This document shows positions 6,066 to 12,512 of a DNA stretch of 13,846 nucleotides, one piece after another. The first letter of the stretch is position 1; every line of letters starts with the position of its first letter. The stretch comes from Nocardioides sp. Its GTDB lineage: Bacteria > Actinomycetota > Actinomycetes > Propionibacteriales > Nocardioidaceae. The stretch covers positions 1-13,846 of the forward strand of contig JAOPXF010000279.1 of the NCBI GenBank assembly GCA_025965295.1. Direction: 5' to 3'. The position numbers and the translations under genes are program-made. A model generated the notes under the pieces. The model saw only the letters and a program-made list of their open reading frames with translations. It searched no databases and was not told the origin of the DNA.

Positions 6066-6155
6066 GGCAGGCGTCATTGGTGGTCGAGCAAGGCGCGCGA
6101 CCGAGGAACGAGGTCGCGACCGACGTGTCGAGACCCGGTGAGGGGCGCGCCTGCC
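6066..6155. repeat. REP-like palindromic intergenic element flanked by an 8-base inverted repeat
   Basis: The core runs about 6077-6142. Its ends are GGTGGTCGAGC and GTGTCGAGACC, and the middle has a 7-base stem, CGCGACC (6096-6102) with GGTCGCG (6112-6118), around a 9-base loop. The outer arms GGTCGA (6082-6087) and TCGAGACC (6128-6135) pair with a two-base bulge. This pattern (TGGTCGAG...TCGAGACC) is one I recall as dispersed between genes in Nocardioides-like genomes; copy number needs a genome search. Outside it, GGCAGGCG (6066-6073) and CGCCTGCC (6148-6155) form a perfect 8-base inverted repeat enclosing the core. It may act as a transcription or mRNA-stability boundary between yebC and ruvC. 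Confidence 0.6.
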
Positions 6156-6200
6156 GAGCCTGACAGGCGTGTCGTACGTCGTACCGTCACCGCCAACGGC

Positions 6201-6206
6201 TAGCGT
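6201..6206 (+). promoter_or_regulatory. -10 element of the ruvC promoter
   Basis: TAGCGT fits TANNNT and would place the transcription start near 6213, inside the SOS box. No clear -35 hexamer is seen; GTCGTACGTCGTAC (6171-6184), a tandem repeat of GTCGTAC, lies in the region where one would be expected. Confidence 0.4.
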
Positions 6207-6211
6207 TGCCT

Positions 6212-6227
6212 CCGAACAGACGTTCGG
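6212..6227. promoter_or_regulatory. LexA-binding SOS box upstream of ruvCAB
   Basis: CCGAACAGACGTTCGG is a perfect palindrome outside its 4-base centre (CCGAAC-N4-GTTCGG). It matches the Gram-positive/actinobacterial LexA consensus (CGAAC-N4-GTTCG core). It lies 15 bases before the ruvC ATG and directly over the predicted transcription start, where LexA binding would block transcription. ruv genes are known LexA targets in several bacteria. Confidence 0.85.
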
Positions 6228-6242
6228 ACGGAAGGCTCCCTC

Positions 6243-6788
6243 ATGCGCGTGCTCGGGATCGACCCCGGCCTGACCCGCTGCGGCATCGGCGTGGTCGAGG
6301 GCCAGGTGGGCCGACCGCTCACGCTGGTCGACGTCAACGTCCTGCGCACGTCGTCCGACGAGCCGGTCTGGCGGCGCCTGGTGACGATCGAGAAGGGGAT
6401 CGACGCCTGGCTCGACGAGTTCAACCCCGACGCGGTCGCGATCGAGCGGGTCTTCGCCCGCTCCGACGTCAGCACGGTCATGGGCACCGCCCAGGCCAGC
6501 GGCATCGCGATGGTCTGCGCCGCCCGGCGCGGGCTCGCGGTGGCCCTGCACACCCCCAGCGAGGTCAAGGCCGCGGTGTCCGGCAGCGGTCGTGCCGACA
6601 AGGCCCAGGTCGGGGCGATGGTGACCCGCATCCTGCGGCTCGACGCACCGCCCAAGCCGGCCGACGCGGCCGACGCGCTGGCGCTCGCGATCACGCACAT
6701 CTGGCGTGGTGGCGCCCAGGCCCGGATCGACGCGGCGCTGGCCGCCGCGGGTTCTCGACACGCTCGACCGGTGAGGAGCACGCCGTGA
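6243..6788 (+). CDS. ruvC: Holliday junction resolvase RuvC
   Basis: RuvC is the dimeric endonuclease that cuts Holliday junctions together with RuvAB in recombinational repair. The 181-residue protein starts with VLGIDPGLTRCG and has all four acidic catalytic residues at the usual spacing: D7, E68 (AIERV), D141 and D144 (PADAADALALA). ATG 6243 has GGAAGG (6230-6235) seven bases upstream and an SOS box just before it. The last 11 residues (SRHARPVRSTP) are encoded by a short copy of the genome's palindromic repeat, so the C-terminal tail is not expected to match other RuvC proteins. It lies after the catalytic core and probably does not affect activity. The stop overlaps the ruvA start by four bases (GTGA, 6785-6788). 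Confidence 0.97.
   Translation: MRVLGIDPGLTRCGIGVVEGQVGRPLTLVDVNVLRTSSDEPVWRRLVTIEKGIDAWLDEFNPDAVAIERVFARSDVSTVMGTAQASGIAMVCAARRGLAVALHTPSEVKAAVSGSGRADKAQVGAMVTRILRLDAPPKPADAADALALAITHIWRGGAQARIDAALAAAGSRHARPVRSTP
6749..6775. repeat. Short copy of the REP-like repeat inside the 3' end of ruvC
   Basis: CTCGACACG (6754-6762) and GCTCGACC (6762-6769) are exact reverse complements of the two ends of the element upstream of ruvC (CGTGTCGAG at 6124-6132 and GGTCGAGC at 6082-6089), joined directly with the central stem-loop missing. It is read in frame as the RuvC tail and ends just before the ruvA ribosome binding site (GAGG at 6773-6776). Confidence 0.6.
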
Positions 6789-7381
6789 TCGCGTTCGTCC
6801 GCGGCCAGGTCGCCGCCGTCACGCTGTCCAGCGCCGTCCTCGAGGTCGGGGGAGTCGGCCTCGAGCTGATGTGCACCCCCGGCACCCTGGCCACGTTGCG
6901 TCAGGGGCACCAGGCGACCCTGCCGACCAGCATGGTCGTGCGCGAGGACTCCCTGACGCTCTTCGGCTTCCTCGACGATGACGAGAAGTCGGTCTTCGAG
7001 CTCGTGCAGACCGCCTCCGGCGTCGGCCCCAAGCTCGCCCAGGCGATCCTCGCCGTCCTGTCGCCCGACGACCTGCGCCGCGCGGTCGCCGGCGACGACG
7101 TCAAGACGCTGACCCGGGTGTCCGGCATCGGCCAGAAGGGCGCGCAGCGGATCATCCTCGAGCTCAAGGACCGCATCGGCACTCCCGGTCCGGGTCGCAG
7201 TGCCACCGCGCCCACGGGGGCGGCACCGTGGCGTGACCAGGTGCACCAGGGCCTGGTCGGGTTGGGCTGGTCGACGCGCGACGCCGAGCAGGCCGTCGAC
7301 GCCGTCGCTCCCGAGGCCGGCGACGTGCCCGATGTCGGCTCTTTGCTCCGCGCCGCGCTCCGCAGCCTGAGCAAGGCGTGA
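6785..7381 (+). CDS. ruvA: Holliday junction DNA helicase subunit RuvA
   Basis: RuvA binds the four-way junction as a tetramer and loads the RuvB motor. The 198-residue protein has the N-terminal OB-fold (1-62, starting MIAFVRGQV and including REDSLTLFGF). It has two helix-hairpin-helix motifs, TASGVGPKLAQAIL (76-89) and VSGIGQKGAQRIILEL (112-127). A Gly/Pro/Ala linker leads to C-terminal domain III (about 148-198), which contacts RuvB. The GTG start at 6785 overlaps the ruvC stop (GTGA), with GTGAGGAG upstream at 6771-6778, giving translational coupling. The end overlaps the ruvB start in the same way. No missing residues were noticed. Confidence 0.97.
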   Translation: MIAFVRGQVAAVTLSSAVLEVGGVGLELMCTPGTLATLRQGHQATLPTSMVVREDSLTLFGFLDDDEKSVFELVQTASGVGPKLAQAILAVLSPDDLRRAVAGDDVKTLTRVSGIGQKGAQRIILELKDRIGTPGPGRSATAPTGAAPWRDQVHQGLVGLGWSTRDAEQAVDAVAPEAGDVPDVGSLLRAALRSLSKA

Positions 7382-8475
7382 CGATGCCTCTCGACCAGTA
7401 CGACGACGACCACCTGACCGCGGCGGAGGACGCCTACCTCGGCTCGTTGACCGCGGCCGAGGCCGAGGGTGACGAGCGCGTGGTCGAGGCCGCGCTGCGG
7501 CCGCGCACGCTCGACGAGGTCGTCGGCCAGACCCGCGTCCGCGAGCAGCTGGGGCTGGTCCTCGAGGCCGCCCGCCAGCGCGGGCGCACCGCCGACCACG
7601 TGCTGCTGTCCGGGCCTCCCGGGCTCGGCAAGACCACCCTGGCCATGATCATCGCGAGCGAGATGAGCGCGCCCCTGCGGCTCACGAGCGGGCCGGCGAT
7701 CACCCACGCCGGCGACCTGGCCGCGATCCTCTCGGGGATGAACGAGGGCGACGTGCTGTTCGTCGACGAGATCCACCGGATGTCGCGGCCGGCCGAGGAG
7801 ATGCTCTACATGGCGATGGAGGACTTCCGGGTCGATGTCGTCATCGGCAAGGGTCCCGGAGCCACGGCGATCCCGCTGGAGATCCCGCCGTTCACGCTGG
7901 TCGGCGCCACCACGAGGGCCGGCCTGCTCCCGGGGCCGCTGCGCGACCGGTTCGGGTTCACCGGCCACCTCGAGTTCTACGAGCCCCACGAGCTCGACCG
8001 CATCGTGCACCGTTCCGCCGGCCTGCTGGGCGTCGAGCTGACCGGGGACGGCGCCGCCGAGATCGCCTCACGCTCACGGGGCACCCCTCGCATCGCCAAT
8101 CGCCTCCTGCGCCGGGTCCGCGACTTCGCCCAGGTGCGCGCCGACGGAGTCGTGACCCTCGTGGTGTCGCAGGATGCTCTCGAGCTCTACGAGGTCGACG
8201 AGCTGGGCCTCGACCGGCTCGACCGGGCTGTCCTCGACGCCCTCTGCCGGCGCTTCGACGGGGGACCGGTCGGCATCTCGACACTCGCGGTCGCCGTCGG
8301 CGAGGAGCGCGAGACGGTCGAGGAGGTCGCCGAGCCGTTCCTGGTCCGCAACGGCTTCCTGGCCCGGACACCCCGCGGGCGCGTCGCCACGCCGGCCGCC
8401 TGGCGGCATCTCGGGCTCACCCCGCCGCCGCAGGCTCCCCAGAACGGTGGGGACGCCCCGCTCTTCGAGCGCTGA
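7378..8475 (+). CDS. ruvB: Holliday junction DNA helicase motor subunit RuvB
   Basis: RuvB is the AAA+ ATPase that drives branch migration on RuvA-bound junctions. The 365-residue protein has Walker A GPPGLGKTT (79-87), Walker B LFVDEIH (127-133), sensor 1 GATTR (176-180), the LRDRFG arginine-finger region (188-193), sensor 2 RGTPRIANRLLRR and a C-terminal winged helix. The first 38 residues are longer and more acidic than in E. coli RuvB, with DDD and several Glu. The tail after the winged helix is Pro/Gln/Gly rich and ends PLFER. GTG 7378 overlaps the ruvA stop (GTGA); ATG 7384, two codons later, is an equally possible start. It is the last gene of the SOS-box operon before the yajC promoter region. 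Confidence 0.97.
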   Translation: MTMPLDQYDDDHLTAAEDAYLGSLTAAEAEGDERVVEAALRPRTLDEVVGQTRVREQLGLVLEAARQRGRTADHVLLSGPPGLGKTTLAMIIASEMSAPLRLTSGPAITHAGDLAAILSGMNEGDVLFVDEIHRMSRPAEEMLYMAMEDFRVDVVIGKGPGATAIPLEIPPFTLVGATTRAGLLPGPLRDRFGFTGHLEFYEPHELDRIVHRSAGLLGVELTGDGAAEIASRSRGTPRIANRLLRRVRDFAQVRADGVVTLVVSQDALELYEVDELGLDRLDRAVLDALCRRFDGGPVGISTLAVAVGEERETVEEVAEPFLVRNGFLARTPRGRVATPAAWRHLGLTPPPQAPQNGGDAPLFER

Positions 8476-8500
8476 TAGCGGCCCGCGTCACAGTCACGGC

Positions 8501-8574
8501 TACACTTTCCCGTCGGTCGGCTTGTGTCGACCGCGCCCTTCCCCTTCATCCCTTCATGCTCGAGAGGTCGTTTC
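8501..8574 (+). promoter_or_regulatory. Putative promoter and 5' leader of the yajC-secD-secF operon
   Basis: TACACT (8501-8506) fits the -10 pattern TANNNT and would start transcription near 8513, leaving a leader of about 60 bases. The leader is pyrimidine-rich (CCCTTCCCCTTCATCCCTTC, 8536-8555) and ends in the ribosome binding site GAGAGG (8562-8567). No clear -35 was seen. The 99-base gap after ruvB is the longest break between ruvC and apt, which supports a promoter here. Confidence 0.45.
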
Positions 8575-8865
8575 GTGCCGGAGCTCGTCACCCTGTTGCC
8601 CCTGGTGGGCATCGCGTTGCTGTTCTGGTTGCTGATCGTCCGGCCGGCCTCGAGGCGTCAGAAGGAACTCGCACGCATGCAGTCGTCGTTGAAGGCTGGT
8701 GACGAGGTCATGCTGACCTCGGGCATCTTCGGCATCCTGCGAGACACCGACGACGACACCGTTCGCATCGAGATCGCGGACGGGGTGACCGTCAAGGTGG
8801 CCCGCGGCGCCGTCGGGTCGATCGCACAGCCAGGGCTCGCCTCGGACGAGCCGGAGGAGAACTGA
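8575..8865 (+). CDS. yajC: Sec translocon accessory protein YajC
   Basis: YajC is a small inner-membrane protein that associates with SecDF and the SecYEG channel. The GTG at 8575 is preferred: GAGAGG (8562-8567) lies seven bases upstream, and the 96-residue product begins directly with the usual short lead into the membrane helix (about residues 4-23). A longer frame from GTG 8524 would add 17 residues (starting MSTAPFPFIP) with no ribosome site and would overlap the predicted leader. After the helix comes the family motif VRPASRRQKELARMQSSLKAGDEVMLTSGIFG (22-53) and an acidic end. secD starts one base after the stop, and GGAGGAGA inside the yajC end serves secD. Confidence 0.94.
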   Translation: MPELVTLLPLVGIALLFWLLIVRPASRRQKELARMQSSLKAGDEVMLTSGIFGILRDTDDDTVRIEIADGVTVKVARGAVGSIAQPGLASDEPEEN

Positions 8866-8866
8866 C

Positions 8867-10669
8867 ATGGCACGCAAGACCGCTCGCCCCGGACGCACCC
8901 TCGTGGTGTTCTTCCTGGGCCTGGCGATCTCCTACGGCCTGGTGGCGCTCGCCGGCACCTGGAAGCCCGAGCTCGGACTCGACCTCAAGGGCGGCACCCG
9001 GATCACGCTGATCGCCAACGACAGCCCTTCCTCGGCGAACCTCAAGGAAGCCGCCAACATCATCGACCAGCGCGTCAACGGCACCGGTGTCACCGAGGCC
9101 GAGGTGACGACGCAGGGCAGCAAGTACATCGTGGTCGAGATCCCGGGTCCCACGAACAACAGCCTCGTCGACACGGTCAAGCGCCAGGCACAGCTCCGGT
9201 TCCGCCTGGTCGCCTGTGCGTCGAGCACGGGCACCGCGTGCGGCGGCGCCAGCACGCCCGGCACCGACTCCGGCAACGGAGTGACCGTGAACCCCAGCCC
9301 CGGAGGCCAGCCCAGCGGCCAGCCGAGCAGCGAGCCCAGCGCCAGCCCCAAGAACCGCGCGCCCTTCCTCGTGGCCGACAAGGACAAGAAGGACAAGTCG
9401 GACGGGACCAAGTCCCCATCCGCGTCCCCGTCGAGCTCGCCCACCGAGTCCCCCGCGAGCGACCCGTCGTCGACGCCGACCGACGGCTCCACGCCGACGT
9501 CCGCGCCGGCGAACGCCGAGCAGACCAAGGCGGAGCAGAAGGCTCTCGAGGCGTGTGCCACCGCAGCCGCGTCGGACAAGAACCTCAAGGACCCGCTCAC
9601 GTGGATGAAGCAGCCCACCCCGGAGTGCGTGACGGCCTACAACAACTACGTCTGCCCGCCCAACGGTGCGGTGAGCGTCGACGACCAGGCCGACCTGCCG
9701 CTCGTCACGTGTGACGAGGACGGCGTCAAGTACCTCCTCTCGGCGGCCGCGATCGAGGGCACGGACCTCGACTCCTCGAGCGCCGGTGTGCCGCAGGGGC
9801 AGATCGGCTGGGTCGTCAACCTCAAGATCGGCGGCGCGGGCAAGGACGAGTTCACCAAGATCTCTCGTGCCCTCTACGGCACCGACGACCAGTTCGCCGT
9901 CGTCCTCGACGGCAAGGTCCTGTCGGCTCCGCAGATGAACGGGCTGATCACCAACGGCGAGGCCCAGATCAGCGGCAACTTCACCGAGGACTCCGCGAGG
10001 AGCCTCGCGACCAGCCTCAAGTACGGCGCGCTCCCGATCTCGTTCGAGAAGAACGGCACCTCGGTCGAGGAGATCGGCGCCTCGCTCGCCGGCGACCAGC
10101 TCACGGCCGGCATCACCGCCGGCATCGCCGGCCTGCTCCTGGTGATGCTCTACTGCCTGATCTACTACCGGGGCCTCGGCGTGGTCGTGATCGCCTCGCT
10201 GCTCGTCGCCGGAGCCACGACGTACGCCATGGTGCTGCTGCTCAGCAAGGCGGCGGGGTTCACGCTGACCCTGCCGGGCATCGCCGGACTGATCGTGGCG
10301 GTCGGTATCACCGCGGACTCGTTCATCGTCTACTTCGAGCGGATACGCGACGAGATGCGCGACGGCAAGTCCATGCGGGTCGCGGTGGAGGCCGGCTGGA
10401 AACGGGCGCGGAACACCTGCCTCGCGGCCGACACCGTCTCGTTGCTGGCGGCCGTCGTGCTCTACATCTTCGCCGCCGGCGTCGTGAAGGGCTTCGCGTT
10501 CGCGCTCGGCCTCTCGACCATCATCGACCTCGCGATCTTCTTCTGGTTCACGCACCCGATGGTGTCCTACCTCGCGCGCTACCGCTTCTTCAACCAGGGC
10601 CACAAGCTCTCGGGTCTCGACCCCGAGGCGCTGGGCATCGATCGACTTCCCGCGGGAGGGAGGGCCTGA
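8867..10669 (+). CDS. secD: Protein translocase subunit SecD
   Basis: SecD with SecF forms the proton-driven complex that pulls exported proteins through SecYEG. The 600-residue protein has helix 1 (11-29), GLDLKGGT (37-44), and a large extracytoplasmic region to about 410. Five C-terminal helices follow (roughly 411-433, 437-458, 467-489, 518-540, 546-568), with the RND signature TLPGIAGLIVAVGITADSF including conserved D484. The unusual part is residues about 127-225 (9245-9541): a Ser/Pro/Thr/Lys-rich low-complexity linker inside the first periplasmic domain, bordered by cysteines (C117, C125 before; C230, C254, C263, C282 after). Actinobacterial SecD proteins often carry such an insertion. 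ATG 8867 has GGAGGAGA (8852-8859) upstream. The stop overlaps the secF start (TGATG). Confidence 0.97.
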   Translation: MARKTARPGRTLVVFFLGLAISYGLVALAGTWKPELGLDLKGGTRITLIANDSPSSANLKEAANIIDQRVNGTGVTEAEVTTQGSKYIVVEIPGPTNNSLVDTVKRQAQLRFRLVACASSTGTACGGASTPGTDSGNGVTVNPSPGGQPSGQPSSEPSASPKNRAPFLVADKDKKDKSDGTKSPSASPSSSPTESPASDPSSTPTDGSTPTSAPANAEQTKAEQKALEACATAAASDKNLKDPLTWMKQPTPECVTAYNNYVCPPNGAVSVDDQADLPLVTCDEDGVKYLLSAAAIEGTDLDSSSAGVPQGQIGWVVNLKIGGAGKDEFTKISRALYGTDDQFAVVLDGKVLSAPQMNGLITNGEAQISGNFTEDSARSLATSLKYGALPISFEKNGTSVEEIGASLAGDQLTAGITAGIAGLLLVMLYCLIYYRGLGVVVIASLLVAGATTYAMVLLLSKAAGFTLTLPGIAGLIVAVGITADSFIVYFERIRDEMRDGKSMRVAVEAGWKRARNTCLAADTVSLLAAVVLYIFAAGVVKGFAFALGLSTIIDLAIFFWFTHPMVSYLARYRFFNQGHKLSGLDPEALGIDRLPAGGRA

Positions 10670-11913
10670 TGGGCAAGTTCTCACGTCTCGGCAATGACCT
10701 GTACAACGGTCGGCGGTCGATCAACTTCGTCGGCAGGGCCTGGCTCTGGTATGCCATCTCCGGCCTGATCGTGGTGCTGGCCGTCCTCGGGCTGTACTTC
10801 AAGGGCCTGAACATGGGCATCGAGTTCGTGGGAGGCGCCGAGTACAAGGTCACGAACGTGCCCGCCCAGGGCATGGAGCAGTCCTCGGTCGACGACCTGC
10901 GCTCCGCGGTCGCCGGCACCGGCATCGCCGCGGCCGAGCAGCCGGTGGTCAACACCAGCGGCAAGGACGGCATCCTGGTGCAGGTCAAGCCGGTGAGCAC
11001 CGAGGAGAGCGCCCGGATCGGCGACGTGATCAGGCAGGTCACGGGCGTCAACGACCAGGACCTCAGCCCGACCGAGATCGGGCCGAGCTGGGGCAAGGAG
11101 ATCGCCAAGCGCTCCGCGATCGGCCTGGTGGTCTTCCTGGTGCTCGTCGTGCTCTTCATCTGGGCGTACTTCCGCCAGTGGAAGATGTCCGTGGCCGCCA
11201 TTGTCGCGCTTGCCCACGACCTGGTGATCACGATCGGCGTCTACGCGCTGTCGGGCTTCGAGGTCACTCCCGCGACCGTCACGGGCCTGCTGACCATCCT
11301 CGGTTTCTCGCTCTACGACACCGTCGTGGTGTTCGACAAGGTGCGTGAGAACACCAAGGGCCTGCGCGAGCGGCGCACGACGTACGCCGCCCAGGCCAAC
11401 CTCGCGGTCAACCAGACTCTGGTGCGGTCGGTCAACACGTCGATCGTGGCGCTGATCCCGGTCGGCGCGATCCTCTACGTCGGTGCCGTCCAGCTGGGCA
11501 GCGGTGCGCTCAAGGACCTCGCGCTCGCGCTGTTCGTCGGCATGGCCGCGGGCGCCTACTCCTCGATCTTCATCGCGACGCCGCTGCTCGTGCAGCTGAA
11601 GTCGACCGAGAACGAGGTGAAGCTCGCCGAGAAGCGCGAGAAGGCCCGCAACCGCGCGATCGACCCGTACGCCTCGGTGCCCGCGTTCACCGAGGACATG
11701 CCGGTCACGTCGGCCCCCGGTGGCGTGCCGTCCGAGCTGGACGAGGACGACGAGGACGGTCCGGTCTCCCAGGCCCCCGCCGTACGCCGCCCGCCCGAGG
11801 CCGCCGGCCGCGGTCGGGTCGCACCTCCGGCCCGTGGGCCAGTGGGCCCGAGCGGTGCCGCCGGACGTCAGCAGCCGACCCGACAGGCGCGCTCGAAGCG
11901 GGGCAAGAAGTGA
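10669..11913 (+). CDS. secF: Protein translocase subunit SecF
   Basis: SecF is the partner of SecD in the translocation motor. The 414-residue protein has helix 1 (about 27-44), then GLNMGIEFVGGAEYKV (46-61) starting the extracytoplasmic domain. Five helices follow from about 148 to 310. The family motifs LAHDL (D184) and GFSLYDTVVVFDKVREN (212-228) are present. From about 315 a cytoplasmic tail of 100 residues continues: first charged, then an acidic run (ELDEDDEDG, 356-364), then Pro/Gly/Ala/Arg-rich and ending KRGKK. Long basic tails of this kind occur in actinobacterial SecF. GGGAGGGA (10654-10661) precedes ATG 10669, which overlaps the secD stop by one base. The stop overlaps the apt start (GTGA). 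Confidence 0.97.
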   Translation: MGKFSRLGNDLYNGRRSINFVGRAWLWYAISGLIVVLAVLGLYFKGLNMGIEFVGGAEYKVTNVPAQGMEQSSVDDLRSAVAGTGIAAAEQPVVNTSGKDGILVQVKPVSTEESARIGDVIRQVTGVNDQDLSPTEIGPSWGKEIAKRSAIGLVVFLVLVVLFIWAYFRQWKMSVAAIVALAHDLVITIGVYALSGFEVTPATVTGLLTILGFSLYDTVVVFDKVRENTKGLRERRTTYAAQANLAVNQTLVRSVNTSIVALIPVGAILYVGAVQLGSGALKDLALALFVGMAAGAYSSIFIATPLLVQLKSTENEVKLAEKREKARNRAIDPYASVPAFTEDMPVTSAPGGVPSELDEDDEDGPVSQAPAVRRPPEAAGRGRVAPPARGPVGPSGAAGRQQPTRQARSKRGKK

Positions 11914-12479
11914 CGGACGGACCTTCCGTCCAGGAGGTCGACGCGGTCGCCCGCGAGGCCCTGGACCGACTGGTCGTGGACGTCAACGACTTCCCCGAGC
12001 CGGGGATCGTCTTCAAGGACATCACCCCCCTCCTCGCCGACCCCGCCGGCTTCGCGGCCGTCGTCGCGGCACTGGCAGCGGCGGGCCGGGACGCCGATGG
12101 CACGGTCGTGGTCGACAAGGTGCTGGGCATGGAGGCCCGCGGTTTCATCCTGGCGGCCCCGGTCGCGATGGCCCTCGGCGTCGGCTTCGTGCCGGTCCGC
12201 AAGGCCGGCAGGCTGCCGCGCGCGACGTACGCCGTCTCCTACGCCCTCGAGTACGGCGAGGCGACGCTCGAGCTGCACGCCGACGCGGTGGCGCCGGGGG
12301 AGCGCGTCCTGCTCGTCGACGACGTGCTGGCCACCGGCGGCACGGTCCGCGCGACCCGCGAGCTGGTCGAGAAGAGCGGTGGCTCCTGCAGCGGCGTCGC
12401 CGTCCTGATGGAGCTCGGCTTCCTGCCGGGCCGGGCGACGGTCGGCGACCTGACGGTCACGTCGCTGATGACGGTCTGA
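11910..12479 (+). CDS. apt: Adenine phosphoribosyltransferase
   Basis: Apt salvages adenine, joining it to PRPP to give AMP in the cytoplasm. The 189-residue protein has the Apt signature DFPEPGIVFKDITPLL (27-42), the MEARGFILAAPVA block (74-86), the base-site VRKAGRLP (96-103) and the PRPP-binding motif VLLVDDVLATGGT (133-145) with its two aspartates. Length is close to the family norm, slightly extended at the N-terminus. GTG 11910 overlaps the secF stop by four bases, so translation is coupled to the Sec genes; secDF-apt-rel order is typical of actinobacteria. There is no oddity in the sequence. Confidence 0.96.
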   Translation: MTDGPSVQEVDAVAREALDRLVVDVNDFPEPGIVFKDITPLLADPAGFAAVVAALAAAGRDADGTVVVDKVLGMEARGFILAAPVAMALGVGFVPVRKAGRLPRATYAVSYALEYGEATLELHADAVAPGERVLLVDDVLATGGTVRATRELVEKSGGSCSGVAVLMELGFLPGRATVGDLTVTSLMTV

Positions 12480-12497
12480 GCCACGTCCGCGCGCAAC

Positions 12498-12512
12498 TAG
12501 ACTGGACGTGTG
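12498..12512 (+). promoter_or_regulatory. Leaderless promoter for rel
   Basis: TAGACT (12498-12503) fits TANNNT and ends six bases before the GTG at 12510, the expected distance to a transcription start. There is no ribosome binding site in the 30-base gap after apt. Rel can therefore be made from its own leaderless transcript as well as by readthrough from the operon. No -35 is evident. Confidence 0.5.

Noticed and set aside
6158..6168. GCCTG-A-CAGGC palindrome as a terminator or operator
   Set aside because: A one-base loop cannot form a hairpin and nothing else supports an operator here.
8524..8574. Longer YajC starting at GTG 8524
   Set aside because: No ribosome site, non-conserved extra residues, and it lies in the predicted leader; GTG 8575 has GAGAGG at proper spacing.
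8792..10684. 630-codon open frame on the minus strand opposite secD
   Set aside because: It is the antisense shadow of secD: repetitive Arg/Gly/Val/Glu composition typical of high-GC antisense frames, no ribosome site, and the + strand has full SecD motifs.
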